From NCBI RefSeq assembly GCF_000519085.1, contig NZ_KI912577.1, positions 1,803,331 to 1,867,330 on the forward strand: DNA of 64,000 bases. The letters are read 5' to 3'. The position numbers were made by a program, and so were the translations under genes. The stretch comes from Methylobacterium sp. 10 (lineage in GTDB: Bacteria > Pseudomonadota > Alphaproteobacteria > Rhizobiales > Beijerinckiaceae). Positions 18,856 through 27,564 of this stretch are shown piece by piece; the stretch's first letter is position 1, and each line of letters begins with the position of its first letter. Below the pieces are notes generated by a model that was not told the origin of the DNA, did not search any database, and was given only the letters and a program-made list of their open reading frames with translations.

Positions 18856-19161
18856 ATGTTGACGAAACGCAAATCCGACCGTCCCGAGGAATCCGCCGAG
18901 CATCTCGCCATCTCGGTGCTCGGATGGCTCGCCGAAGACGGCGACAGGCTCCTACCCTTTATGGCCTCCTCCGGTTTGACGCCCGACACGTTACGGGAAA
19001 GCGCCACCGATCCGGCCTTCCTCGCGGCGGTCCTCGATCATCTCATGGGCGACGAGGCGGTGCTGATCGCCTGCGCCACGGCCCTCGACGTGAAGCCCGA
19101 AAGGATCGTTGCCGCCTGGCGCCGGCTCGGTCCGCCCGATCCCGACGCCGAATTCGGATGA
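18856..19161 (+). CDS. DUF3572 family protein
   Basis: 101 residues, matching the short helical DUF3572 family of Hyphomicrobiales: AEHLAISVLGWLAEDGDRL, then FMASSGLTPDTLRE and VAAWRRLGPPDPDA. These proteins are commonly found next to divK-pleD, as here, transcribed divergently from divK. The function is unknown, and the neighbourhood hints at cell-cycle signalling. No membrane segment or signal peptide is seen. Confidence 0.82.
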   Translation: MLTKRKSDRPEESAEHLAISVLGWLAEDGDRLLPFMASSGLTPDTLRESATDPAFLAAVLDHLMGDEAVLIACATALDVKPERIVAAWRRLGPPDPDAEFG

Positions 19162-19258
19162 ATAGGAAGTGCGGGGGTGGCCAACGTAAGGGTGCGCCCT
19201 GCATCCTGCGAGCGACCCCAACCGGCCGTCCCTCACGGGCTCCGGACGACGTGACGTG

Positions 19259-20119
19259 TCAGGGCTTGCACTCGGTCTCCGTCTTCGCCTCGACCTTGTG
19301 GAGGTCGAGGCGGCTGAGGTCGCCGGCGATGGTGAAGTCGCCGTAATTCAGACTGAGCCCCCCGCTGACGCCATTCTCGTAGAGGAGGAAGGTGAGGACG
19401 TAGACGGGGGTGCGCTCACCCTGTCCGGGGGTGAAGTAACTCAAGGTCACCGGCCAGCGCCGCATCGCCGCCATCTCGCCCTCCCGCAGAGGCTTGTCCC
19501 TGTCGGCGCCGCCATCCTTAGCCGGTTCTTCGGCCGTGATCGCCTTGCCGATCACGGCGAGCGTGTCGAAGATCTTGCGGCCGTCGTCCGACCCGTCGAA
19601 CACCTTGGCCGACATCGTCGTCTCGCCGGCCTGGGCCGCCTCGATCATGCGGCGCATGTGGAGGGTCGGGAACAGCACGGGACCGGTCTCGGTGTACTGG
19701 TCGCGCTTGGGCTCCTTCAGCCTGACCTTCAGCGACTCGGGGCCGTTCTCTGCCGTTCCGTCCACCGATGTCGATGCGCTGCCGTTGAGCACCGTGTTGG
19801 TCTTGAAGCGGAAACTATGGCCGTCACCGCCCTCGAAGGTGGTGTTGCGCAGATCGGAGAGGCGCTTGCCGGTCTCGCCGCTATCGAGCTCCGTCACCTG
19901 CCGGGTCTGCATCGTGTAGCCCTTGCAGGCATCTCCGCTGAAATCGAGGACGATGCGTCCCCGCGCGCTCTCCACCGCCCGCGCGCCCCGACTCTCGGCC
20001 AGCGAGAGGTCGTACACCGCGCGGTGGCCGGCCAATCGCATCGGCGCGGCCTCGGCAAAGGCCGCGGAAGCGGCAAGGGCGCCGAACGCGATGGCGAGGG
20101 TGGAGCTTGGCAACCGCAT
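19259..20119 (-). CDS. eipB: EipB/DUF1849 family cell-envelope protein
   Basis: 286 residues. Signal peptide 1-24 (cleavage near AFAEA). The mature protein begins LAGHRAVYDLSLAESRG and contains CKGYTMQTRQV and a C-terminal cysteine in TECKP, the pair expected to form the disulfide seen in EipB (DUF1849). Brucella EipB is a periplasmic spiral beta protein needed for envelope integrity. The start at 20119 is supported by GGGAGA on the minus strand; the longer open frame upstream is not conserved. It lies downstream of the lipase-like gene on the same strand. Confidence 0.85.
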   Translation of the reverse strand: MRLPSSTLAIAFGALAASAAFAEAAPMRLAGHRAVYDLSLAESRGARAVESARGRIVLDFSGDACKGYTMQTRQVTELDSGETGKRLSDLRNTTFEGGDGHSFRFKTNTVLNGSASTSVDGTAENGPESLKVRLKEPKRDQYTETGPVLFPTLHMRRMIEAAQAGETTMSAKVFDGSDDGRKIFDTLAVIGKAITAEEPAKDGGADRDKPLREGEMAAMRRWPVTLSYFTPGQGERTPVYVLTFLLYENGVSGGLSLNYGDFTIAGDLSRLDLHKVEAKTETECKP

Positions 20120-20260
20120 GAGGTCTCCCGGTGGACGCGCCGGTCGAAGCGAGCAGCGTGCCGACGCGCCGTCACAGATAGGGGCCCGACGCCCGAGCGG
20201 CAACGGCGGTCGCCTGCCTCCTGCGCTCTACGTGGTCCCGGCATGAGCGGTCGTGGCGCC

Positions 20261-21079
20261 TCACCGGGCCGTTGCGGTATCCTGCGCCGCCTCCTCGACG
20301 TCAGGTGCGTCTCGGAAGCGGCCGTGCCGGATGAAGCGTAGCGAAGCGGTGATCGCGGCGCGGTTCAGGATCATCAGGTCGTGGGTGGTGTGGAGGGTGA
20401 GGTGGTCGCTCATGCCGGAGACCCGCGTCCGCGCCACGCTCACGCGCCCGTCATTGGGGCGGGGCAGGATCAGGAAGGATTCGATCAGCCAGACCGAGCG
20501 GTCCGCCGCGATGACCCCCAGGGGAAAATCGATATCGCCGAGGAGCGCGGTGAGGGCCTCCGAGCGGTGGGTGGTGAGTTGTGCGCCCGCCGGCCCGAAG
20601 AACAGCCGGTATGGCCTCATCCGATGGAGAAAGTCCGCCACTTCACTGCCGCCGTTCGGCGGTCCCAGCATCACCACGCGGCCGAGATTGGCCGGGCGAT
20701 GCCGGGTGATGATCCCCCGCGCCACGAGCCCGCCCATTGAATGGGTGACGAAATGCAGGCGGCGGAGGCCGGACGCGAACGCCGTCACCGCTGGCGCGGC
20801 GCCCTCGACGATCGTCTGCAATGTGGCCTTTCGCCCGGGGTAGTCGAGGTTGAGGGTGCGGTACCCCTCGGCGCGAAATGCGTGTTCCATCCGACCGAGG
20901 GAGGCTGAGCGGCGGGCGATACCGTGAAGCAGCACGATCCCCTCCGCACCGTCCATCTTCCTCGCGTACGCGCTCCTGCCGTTGAGGTCGACTGGCGAAG
21001 CCGTCATCGGGTTGCTCCCCGCAGCACTGCGCCCGACACTCGCCGGGGCGGCGGTCGAGGTAGTGCCGGCGCTCGCCAT
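20261..21079 (-). CDS. Alpha/beta-hydrolase (lipase-like)
   Basis: 272 residues from the ATG at 21079. The hydrolase domain starts at GIVLLHGIARRSASL (oxyanion-hole region). The nucleophile motif is THSMGG, with GHSMG changed to THSMG, and a histidine near the end is a candidate catalytic base. It resembles PGAP1/lipase-type esterases acting on acyl esters. The first 35 residues are Ser/Thr/Ala-rich. An alternative GTG at 21112 would add VAGIVRFLACVM, which could serve as a short signal sequence. It is divergent from the MFS gene, whose start is about 40 bases away. Confidence 0.75.
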   Translation of the reverse strand: MASAGTTSTAAPASVGRSAAGSNPMTASPVDLNGRSAYARKMDGAEGIVLLHGIARRSASLGRMEHAFRAEGYRTLNLDYPGRKATLQTIVEGAAPAVTAFASGLRRLHFVTHSMGGLVARGIITRHRPANLGRVVMLGPPNGGSEVADFLHRMRPYRLFFGPAGAQLTTHRSEALTALLGDIDFPLGVIAADRSVWLIESFLILPRPNDGRVSVARTRVSGMSDHLTLHTTHDLMILNRAAITASLRFIRHGRFRDAPDVEEAAQDTATAR

Positions 21080-21118
21080 GACGCAAGCGAGGAAACGCAC
21101 GATGCCGGCCACACTCGC

Positions 21119-22312
21119 GTGAGCGACCGTACCGACGACCGTCGGCTGCTGGCCGGCCATCTCGCCCTCTTCGTCGCGCTCTATGCCGGTTACGGGGCGC
21201 TCTCGCCATTCCTGCCGCTGTTCCTCGAACGGCGTGGGCTGCCCGCGCACGAGATCGCCTGGCTCCTCGCCCTCGCGATCCTGGCGCGGATGGTGACCGG
21301 GCCGCTCGCCGGGCGGATCGCCGACCGGTGGGGCATCGTCCGCCCGGTCCTGGCCGGTGCGGCCGTGCTCGCGGGGCTTGCCGCCTTCGGGCATCTCGCG
21401 GTGACGGGATTCGCGGCCCTGCTGGTCGTCGGCCTCGCCTATGCCGTCCTCACCGCCCCCCTGGCGCCGTTCAGCGACGCCCTCGCCCTGGCCGCCTCGC
21501 GAAACGGCCGGCGCTTCGTCTACGGCTGGGTGAGGGGCGCCGGCTCGGCCGCCTTTATCCTCGCGACGAGCCTGGTCGGCTGGCTGGTGCCGGGGCTCGG
21601 GATCGAGGCCGCTATCCTGGTCGGGGGCGGTCTCTTTCTCGCCGCCGGTCTCGCTGCGAATGGACTTGTGAGGGCCAGACCGCCGGAGGTAGCGACCAGA
21701 TCCATGCCGCCGCGGGGCTTCTTGGAGGTGCTGGCGAACCGGCGCTTCCGTCGCGTCGTCCTGGCGGCCTCCCTCGTCATGGGCGCGCATGCCATGCACG
21801 ATGCCTTCGCGATGATCCTGTGGAGCCGGAACTCCATCCCGGCCGGTACCGCTGGCCTGCTCTGGTCGGAGGCGGTGGCGGCGGAGATCCTCGTCTTCCT
21901 CATCGCCGGGCCGTGGATCCTGAGGCGGCTGGATCCGGGCTGGGCGATCGGGCTGGCAGCCGTTGCGGGGGCATTGCGGTGGGGGATCAGTGCCGAGACC
22001 GTGGCACTCCCGGCGCTCGTTGCGATCCAGTGCTTGCACGGGCTCACCTTCGCGCTCCTGCATCTCGCCTGCCTGAAGGAGATCGGCCGCTGCGTGCCGC
22101 CGGACCTCACCGCCACCGCGCTGACGCTCTATGGTCCCCTCGGGCTCGGCCTGTCCTCTGCCTTGTTCACGCTTGCGGCCGGTCCGCTCTTCGCCGCTTA
22201 CGGGGCGTCGGGGTTCTGGGCCATGAGCGGGGTCAGCCTCGCGGCTCTTCCGGTGGCAGTCCTTCTGGCGCGCGGCGACCGGTCGCGATCGGGCGAGAGA
22301 GTACATAGATAG
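21119..22312 (+). CDS. MFS transporter, 3-phenylpropionate/HcaT-like (MFS_1_like) group
   Basis: 397 residues, 12 predicted membrane helices. The first helix is LALFVALYAGYGALSPFLPLFL, followed by the MFS loop-2 motif (GPLAGRIADRWG). The PLxPFSDALAL stretch in helix 4-5 and LHGLTFALLH in helix 10 are typical of the PPP-family/nucleoside-like MFS_1_like carriers. Its substrate cannot be read from sequence. The GTG at 21119 sits at the natural N-terminus; the longer upstream frame is not hydrophobic and crosses the divergent promoter. priA begins 26 bases downstream. Confidence 0.82.
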   Translation: MSDRTDDRRLLAGHLALFVALYAGYGALSPFLPLFLERRGLPAHEIAWLLALAILARMVTGPLAGRIADRWGIVRPVLAGAAVLAGLAAFGHLAVTGFAALLVVGLAYAVLTAPLAPFSDALALAASRNGRRFVYGWVRGAGSAAFILATSLVGWLVPGLGIEAAILVGGGLFLAAGLAANGLVRARPPEVATRSMPPRGFLEVLANRRFRRVVLAASLVMGAHAMHDAFAMILWSRNSIPAGTAGLLWSEAVAAEILVFLIAGPWILRRLDPGWAIGLAAVAGALRWGISAETVALPALVAIQCLHGLTFALLHLACLKEIGRCVPPDLTATALTLYGPLGLGLSSALFTLAAGPLFAAYGASGFWAMSGVSLAALPVAVLLARGDRSRSGERVHR

Positions 22313-22338
22313 AACATGGTTCCCATGCAGAAGAGCCC

Positions 22339-24522
22339 ATGCCCAGCGTCGCCGATATCCTGATCCCGCTCGCGCTCGACAACGCCTATAGCTACGCCGT
22401 GCCCGCCGGGCTGGTCCTGTCGCCGGGCGATGTCGTGCAGGTGCCGCTCGGGCCGCGTGAGACGGTGGGGGTGGTCTGGCAGGTGGCGGAGAGTCCCGGT
22501 GGCTCGAACCTGCGGCAGGTGACGGGGCGGCTCGAGGCGCCGCCCCTGTCCGACTCCTTGCGCGAACTGGTCGATTGGCTCGCCCGCTACACCCTGGCGC
22601 CGAAGGGCTCGGCTCTGGCCATGGCCCTGCGCCTGCCCGACGAGGCGGCGCGCGGCGAGACTTCGCGGATCGGCGTGCGCGGTTCGGGCAAGCCGCCCGC
22701 CCGGCCGACGGCGGCGCGGATGAAGGTGCTGGCGGTCACCGCCGATGGGACGATGCGCGGCAAGAGCGCGCTCGCCAAGGAGGCGGGCGTCTCGCTCAGC
22801 GTGGTCGACGGCCTCATCGATGATGGCGCCCTCGAAGCCGTCGCCCTCGCGCCGGAGCCGGTGGCGCTCCCGCCCGATCCGGACCATCCCCGCGTTCCCC
22901 TGTCGGAGGCGCAGGGAGAGGCGGCACTGGATCTCATCGCCCGTGCCTTCCAAGACTCGGAGGGTGGGGAGGCGAAAGCGCCGACGATCCTCCTCGAAGG
23001 CGTCACCGGTTCGGGCAAGACGGAGGTCTATTTCGAGGCCGTGGCCGAAGCCGTCCGGCGGGGACACCAGGCACTCATCCTGATGCCGGAGATCGCGCTC
23101 ACGGCGCAGTTCCTCGACCGGTTCGCCGAGCGGTTCGGCGTTCGTCCGGCGACCTGGCATTCGGGCATCGGCTCGAAGCGCCGCGAGCGCCTGCGCGCCG
23201 GCGTGGCGGCGGGCGAAGTCGCGGTGGTGGTCGGCGCCCGCTCGGCCCTGTTCCTGCCCTTTAGCGATCTCGGCCTCGTCGTCGTCGACGAGGAGCACGA
23301 GGCTGCCTACAAGCAGGAGGACGGGGTCCATTACCACGCCCGCGACATGGCGGTGGTGCGCGGCCGTCTCGAGAATTGCCCGGTGGTCCTCGCCTCGGCG
23401 ACCCCCTCCATCGAGACCAAGGTCAATGCCGAGAAGGGGCGCTACGCCCATATCGTCCTGCCGGAGCGGTTCGGCGGACGGCGGCTGCCGGACATCCATG
23501 CCATCGACATGCGCCTCGACAAACCGGAGAAGGGCCGGTTCATCGCCCCGCCCCTGGTCAACGCCGTGCGCGCCACCATCGAGGCCGGCGATCAGGCGCT
23601 GCTGTTCCTGAACCGGCGGGGCTATGCGCCGCTCACCCTCTGCCGGGCCTGCGGCCACCGCTACCAGTGCCGCAATTGCTCGACTTGGCTGGTGGAGCAT
23701 CGCTTCCGCCGAGCGCTGGTCTGCCACCAATGCGGCTATGCCGAGCGGCGGCCCGACGCCTGCACCGAATGCGGCACGTTCGACAACCTCACCCCGTGCG
23801 GGCCGGGGGTGGAGCGCATCGCCGAGGAGGTGACGGAGCTGTTTCCCGACAAGCGCGTGATCGTGCTCTCCTCCGACTTTCCCGGCGGGGCCGAGCGTCT
23901 GCGGGCCGAGCTGCAGAGCGTGGCCGACGGAGAATGCGACATCGTCATCGGCACCCAGCTCGTCGCCAAGGGCCATAATTTCCCGCATCTGACCCTCGTT
24001 GGCGTGCTCGACGCCGATATCGGCTTGACCTCCGGCGATCCCCGCGCCGCCGAACGCACTTTCCAGCTGCTCCAGCAGGTGACGGGCCGTGCCGGGCGCG
24101 GCGACAAGCCGGGCCGTGCCCTGGTCCAGACCTACCAGCCCGATCATCCCGTGATCGCAGCATTGCTCTCTGGCGATGCCACCCGATTCTACGAGGAAGA
24201 GATCGCCTCGCGGGAGGCCGCCGGCCTGCCGCCGTTCGGGCGGCTCGCCGCACTCATCGTCTCGGCCAACGAGCGCGAGGTGGCGGAGGCGCATGGGCAG
24301 GCCCTGGCGCGTGCCGCCGAACCGCCGCAGGGCGTCATGGTGCTGGGGCCGGCCGAGGCACCCCTCGCGCTGATCCGAGGGCGCTACCGGTTCAGGCTGC
24401 TGGTGAAGACCGAGCGGGCCGTGGATCTCCAAGCCTACCTGCGCGATTGGCTCGGGCGCGGGCCGAAGGTTCGCGGCAACGTGAAGGTCGCCATCGACGT
24501 GGACCCTCAGAGTTTCCTATAA
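22339..24522 (+). CDS. priA: Primosomal replication restart helicase PriA
   Basis: 727 residues, a DEAH-type 3'-5' helicase that reloads the replisome at stalled forks. The N-terminal 3'-DNA-binding region starts VADILIPLALDNAYSYAVP. Walker A is GVTGSGKTE (221-229) and Walker B is DEEH (317-320). The zinc-binding insert has paired cysteines (CRACGHRYQCRNC, then CHQCG and CTECG). C-terminal helicase motifs include GTQLVAKGHNFPHLTLVGVLDAD and QVTGRAGRG. All catalytic parts are present. Co-transcription with the MFS gene is possible. Confidence 0.96.
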   Translation: MPSVADILIPLALDNAYSYAVPAGLVLSPGDVVQVPLGPRETVGVVWQVAESPGGSNLRQVTGRLEAPPLSDSLRELVDWLARYTLAPKGSALAMALRLPDEAARGETSRIGVRGSGKPPARPTAARMKVLAVTADGTMRGKSALAKEAGVSLSVVDGLIDDGALEAVALAPEPVALPPDPDHPRVPLSEAQGEAALDLIARAFQDSEGGEAKAPTILLEGVTGSGKTEVYFEAVAEAVRRGHQALILMPEIALTAQFLDRFAERFGVRPATWHSGIGSKRRERLRAGVAAGEVAVVVGARSALFLPFSDLGLVVVDEEHEAAYKQEDGVHYHARDMAVVRGRLENCPVVLASATPSIETKVNAEKGRYAHIVLPERFGGRRLPDIHAIDMRLDKPEKGRFIAPPLVNAVRATIEAGDQALLFLNRRGYAPLTLCRACGHRYQCRNCSTWLVEHRFRRALVCHQCGYAERRPDACTECGTFDNLTPCGPGVERIAEEVTELFPDKRVIVLSSDFPGGAERLRAELQSVADGECDIVIGTQLVAKGHNFPHLTLVGVLDADIGLTSGDPRAAERTFQLLQQVTGRAGRGDKPGRALVQTYQPDHPVIAALLSGDATRFYEEEIASREAAGLPPFGRLAALIVSANEREVAEAHGQALARAAEPPQGVMVLGPAEAPLALIRGRYRFRLLVKTERAVDLQAYLRDWLGRGPKVRGNVKVAIDVDPQSFL

Positions 24523-24573
24523 GTCTGGCCCGACGTTCGCTTGGGTAGCGTTCGACCCGACCAGGAGTGATGC

Positions 24574-24933
24574 ATGCTGACCTACACCAAGACACCGGAC
24601 TCGAACGTCGCCGAGATCGTCGTCGACGGCCAGATCACCGATCAGGATATGAACACCGTCATCACCGCCATGCAGGCCGATCTCGACAAGGGCGGCAAGC
24701 TCAAGCTGCTGGAGGACGTGCGCGAGTTCAAGGGCATGGAACCGGCGGCCTTCTTCAAGGACGTGCGCTTCGGCCTCGCCATGATGAAGGGCGTCAGTCA
24801 CGTCGCCCTGGTCACGGACGCGTCCTGGCTGCGCATGGTCGCCGACACGTTCGGCAAGGTCTCGCCGGCCCAGATCAAGACCTTCGACCGCGCCCATATC
24901 GACGAGGCCCGGAGCTGGCTCGCCGCTGCCTGA
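24574..24933 (+). CDS. SpoIIAA-like (STAS fold) protein
   Basis: 119 residues of the SpoIIAA-like/DUF3478 family, a STAS/CRAL-TRIO-like fold found singly in many bacteria. Typical blocks are VAEIVVDGQITDQDMNTV, KLKLLEDVREFKGM and VALVTDASWLRMVADTFG, ending with DEARSWLA. The role is unknown; a small-molecule or lipid binding role has been proposed for the family. It stops three bases before the convergent exported-protein gene. A GACCAGGAG ribosome binding site precedes the start. Confidence 0.85.
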   Translation: MLTYTKTPDSNVAEIVVDGQITDQDMNTVITAMQADLDKGGKLKLLEDVREFKGMEPAAFFKDVRFGLAMMKGVSHVALVTDASWLRMVADTFGKVSPAQIKTFDRAHIDEARSWLAAA

Positions 24934-24936
24934 AAA

Positions 24937-25329
24937 CTAGTCCGCCTGGGCGGTGCGCGTCGCCTGACGCCGCGCCGTCCAGCGGCCCGAGCACAGGGAG
25001 GAAACCTTCCAGGTGCCGCTGCCGGAATTCGACTGGAGGCGACCCGAGACCGCGCCCGTGGCGGTGCCGTTCGAGACACTGAGACCCAGGGTGCCGTCCG
25101 CGCCCACTCGTCCCGTGAGGCTCGCGCTCTGCCCGGAGACGAGGCGCACCTGCCCCTCCTGCACCGAGACCGAGTAGCTGTAGCGACTGTCGCAGACCAT
25201 GCCGCTTTCCGTCACGAGGTCCACCGACCACGCGCCGTTGAAAGTGCCGGCATCGCGCGCGGCGGCCGGCAGCATGACGGCCGAGGACAGGCTGGCTCCA
25301 AGAAGGAGCAGAGCGGCGGAGTTGGACAT
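24937..25329 (-). CDS. Small exported protein of unknown function
   Basis: 130 residues. Signal peptide about 1-24 (cleavage AARDA). The mature part begins FNGAWSVDLVTESGMVC and runs as beta-rich Gly/Ser sequence to a second cysteine in SSLCSGRW. The pattern 'GxWxVxLxTexGxC' resembles small lipocalin-like or invasion-associated exported proteins of Methylobacterium and Bradyrhizobium. No function can be given. The 300 bases upstream (25330-25629) contain TTGTG...CACAA at 25441-25458, of unclear meaning, and no gene. Confidence 0.65.
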   Translation of the reverse strand: MSNSAALLLLGASLSSAVMLPAAARDAGTFNGAWSVDLVTESGMVCDSRYSYSVSVQEGQVRLVSGQSASLTGRVGADGTLGLSVSNGTATGAVSGRLQSNSGSGTWKVSSLCSGRWTARRQATRTAQAD

Positions 25330-25629
25330 GCATCATCCTTCGTCAAAAACGCCCGGTTCGATCCGGCCATGACGGCCAGACTGTATCCCGAAAAGACGTT
25401 CAATGAAGAGTGATCGCAGGATACATGACGAGGCGGCAGGATTGTGACGGGCGCCACAATCTGAATATCAGCACAAGGAACGAACCGATCTGAACCTGCG
25501 ATGACTGGCGCGGCTCCGGCGGTTTAACTTCGCTGTTGCCGGGAAGTGGATGGTCCTCGTGCGGCACTACGCTCGCGCTTCGGCGTAATGGCTAGAACGT
25601 CTTGCCTTCGCATCGTTCCGCGCGTCTGC

Positions 25630-26628
25630 TCAGCGGTCGTAGAACGCTTGCAACGCCGCGCGCTCACGCGTGATTGGCAGGGCGAGCAGCGCCAACACCC
25701 GTGCCTTGTCGGGCGACAGGTCGTCGGCGAAGACCGCCCCGGCCTCGCGCAGAGTCTGGCCGCCGCCCTTGAAGCCGTAGACGGGCAGCGCGCGGCCATT
25801 GGCGAGCAGGCTCGCGACGATCACCACCACGCCTCGTGCCGCGGCCTCGACCACCGCATCGTGGAGGGCATCGTTGACGTTGCCGAAGCCGTAGGCGGCA
25901 AGCACTACGGCGTCGGCGCCGCTCTCCACGGCGTGGCGCAACTGGGAACCGTCGGCACCGGCCACCATCGGCACCACATCGATACGGGGCAATGCCGCCG
26001 GGAGCGGCAGAGTCTGGCGCCGCAGGGATTTTCGCGAGAAGACCACGCGGTCCTCGTCCACGGTGCCGAGGAACCCAATGGTGCCGGAATTGAAGGTCTC
26101 GACGTTGTTGGTGTGGGTCTTCCGGACTTCGCGGGCGGCGTTGATGTTGTGGTTGAGCGTCACCGTCACGCCCATGTCGCAGGCCCCTGGCGCCAGGATC
26201 TGACGCACGGCGTTGAGGAGGTTGCGGCCGCCGTCGCCGTCCGGATCGGAGGCGTTGCGCTGTGCGCCGATCACCACCACCGGCTTGTCGCCGGTCAGGG
26301 TCAGGTCGAGAAAGTAGGCGGTCTGGTCGAGGGTGTCGGTGCCGTGGAGGACCACCAATCCGGCGATGTCGTCCCGCGTCAGCAGGCTCTCCACCGTGCG
26401 GGTCAGGTCGGGCCAAAGGGCCGGCCCCATATAGGCGCTCGGCAGGTTGGCGAACTCCACCACCTCGATGGTCGCGAGTCCAGCAAGGCCCGGCACCGCC
26501 GCCACGAGATCGGCACCCGACAAGGCCGGGACGGGGGCGCCGGTCTCTGGGTCGTTCTTCATGGCAATGGTACCGCCCGTGGCGACGACGGCCACGCGCG
26601 GAAGGGCGACGGTCTCGAAATGGTTCAC
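25630..26628 (-). CDS. Type II-like L-asparaginase
   Basis: 332 residues, hydrolysing asparagine to aspartate and ammonia. The first catalytic motif is VVATGGTIAMK (T17, T20) and the second is HGTDTLDQTAYFLDLT (95-110) with the Thr-Asp pair. The conserved PVVVIGAQRNASDPDGDGGRNLLNA and the C-terminal GFGNVN block complete the family fold. No signal peptide is seen, so despite the type II-like sequence it is probably cytoplasmic. It is followed (10 bases upstream in coordinates of the minus strand) by the Trm112-type gene, suggesting one operon with it. Confidence 0.9.
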   Translation of the reverse strand: MNHFETVALPRVAVVATGGTIAMKNDPETGAPVPALSGADLVAAVPGLAGLATIEVVEFANLPSAYMGPALWPDLTRTVESLLTRDDIAGLVVLHGTDTLDQTAYFLDLTLTGDKPVVVIGAQRNASDPDGDGGRNLLNAVRQILAPGACDMGVTVTLNHNINAAREVRKTHTNNVETFNSGTIGFLGTVDEDRVVFSRKSLRRQTLPLPAALPRIDVVPMVAGADGSQLRHAVESGADAVVLAAYGFGNVNDALHDAVVEAAARGVVVIVASLLANGRALPVYGFKGGGQTLREAGAVFADDLSPDKARVLALLALPITRERAALQAFYDR

Positions 26629-26638
26629 GGATGCCGAC

Positions 26639-26842
26639 TCAGTCGAGGGGCCGCGCCTCTTCGGGCAGCATGATCGGAATGCCGTCGCGGATCGGATAGG
26701 CGAGCTTGGCCGAGCGGCTGACCAGTTCCTGGCGGACGGAATCGTATTCCAACGTCTGCTTGGTCAGGGGGCAGACCAAGAGTTCGAGGAGTTTAGGATC
26801 GACGCGTGTGGCTTCCACGGCGGTGGGGATTTCATCGGTCAT
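26639..26842 (-). CDS. Trm112 family protein
   Basis: 67 residues, similar to YcaR/Trm112 proteins: [17 protein letters not shown], then [18 protein letters not shown]. Bacterial members often have CPxCK...C; here only the first cysteine of that pattern is left, so zinc binding is doubtful. Eukaryotic and archaeal Trm112 proteins are activators of methyltransferases; the bacterial role is not settled. It lies between the Lon-N protein and asparaginase genes on the same strand. Confidence 0.85.
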   Translation of the reverse strand: MTDEIPTAVEATRVDPKLLELLVCPLTKQTLEYDSVRQELVSRSAKLAYPIRDGIPIMLPEEARPLD

Positions 26843-26867
26843 CGTGTTCTGTCCTCAAGGCGCAGCT

Positions 26868-27536
26868 TCACTGTAGGGTCGGCTCGGACCCCGATCCACG
26901 CACCAACTCCATCTCGGTCACCGCAATCAAGACCTCCGCGCGGGTCTTGAGGTCGGCTGCCTCCAGCATCGCCTGTTTTTCGCGGGAGCCGAACGGGCTC
27001 ATCATGCAGAGCGCGTTGACAAGAGCTTCGTTCGGCGCCTCGTCGATGCCGGCCCAGTCGACCTTGAGGTCGTTCACCTCGACGAAGTCCTTCAGGGCCT
27101 TCAGGACGCCCTCGCGGTCCACCGCGTCCTCGCCCGCTCGCGGTTCGAAGTCGCTGAGGAAGTCGTCGTAGGAGACTTGGCAGCGCCGGTAACGGGTGGT
27201 GGTGGCGAGTTCGCTCTCGACGCGGAACCGCGCGATGCCGGTGAGCGAGATGAGGTAGCGTCCATCGCCGGTCTCGGCGAACTGGGTGATCCGGCCGATG
27301 CAGCCGACACGGAAGAGCTTGGGCGTCATCGGCGACGCTCCGCTCTCCACGTCGGGCTGTATCATGCCGATGACGCGATCGGTCTTCAGGGCATCGTCCA
27401 CCATGGCGAGGTAGCGCGGCTCGAAGATGTTGAGCGGCATCTGTCCACGGGGCAGGAGCAAAGCGCCGGGCAGGGGGAAGACGGGGATGACGCCGGGGCA
27501 GTCGCCCGGTCCCTTGTAGCCAGCGTGGGTGCTCAT
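26868..27536 (-). CDS. Lon substrate-binding-domain protein (LON_substr_bdg)
   Basis: 222 residues consisting of the Lon N-terminal (PUA-like) domain without the ATPase or protease: VIPVFPLPGALLLPRGQMPLNIFEPRYLAMVDDAL, written here as overlapping family blocks FPLPGALLLP and NIFEPRY, then GCIGRITQF and a helical C-terminus. Stand-alone Lon-N proteins are common in alphaproteobacteria next to a thioredoxin-like gene, as here, and may act in protein quality control. The ATG at 27536 has GGAGAG upstream on the minus strand. Confidence 0.88.
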   Translation of the reverse strand: MSTHAGYKGPGDCPGVIPVFPLPGALLLPRGQMPLNIFEPRYLAMVDDALKTDRVIGMIQPDVESGASPMTPKLFRVGCIGRITQFAETGDGRYLISLTGIARFRVESELATTTRYRRCQVSYDDFLSDFEPRAGEDAVDREGVLKALKDFVEVNDLKVDWAGIDEAPNEALVNALCMMSPFGSREKQAMLEAADLKTRAEVLIAVTEMELVRGSGSEPTLQ

Positions 27537-27564
27537 TGCGTCTCTCCGCCCCGGCATCGATGCG

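Noticed and set aside
25596-25619. EcfG-like promoter on the minus strand (GGAAC-N15-CGTT)
   Set aside because: The spacer is only 15 bases, and the nearest minus-strand start is more than 250 bases away.
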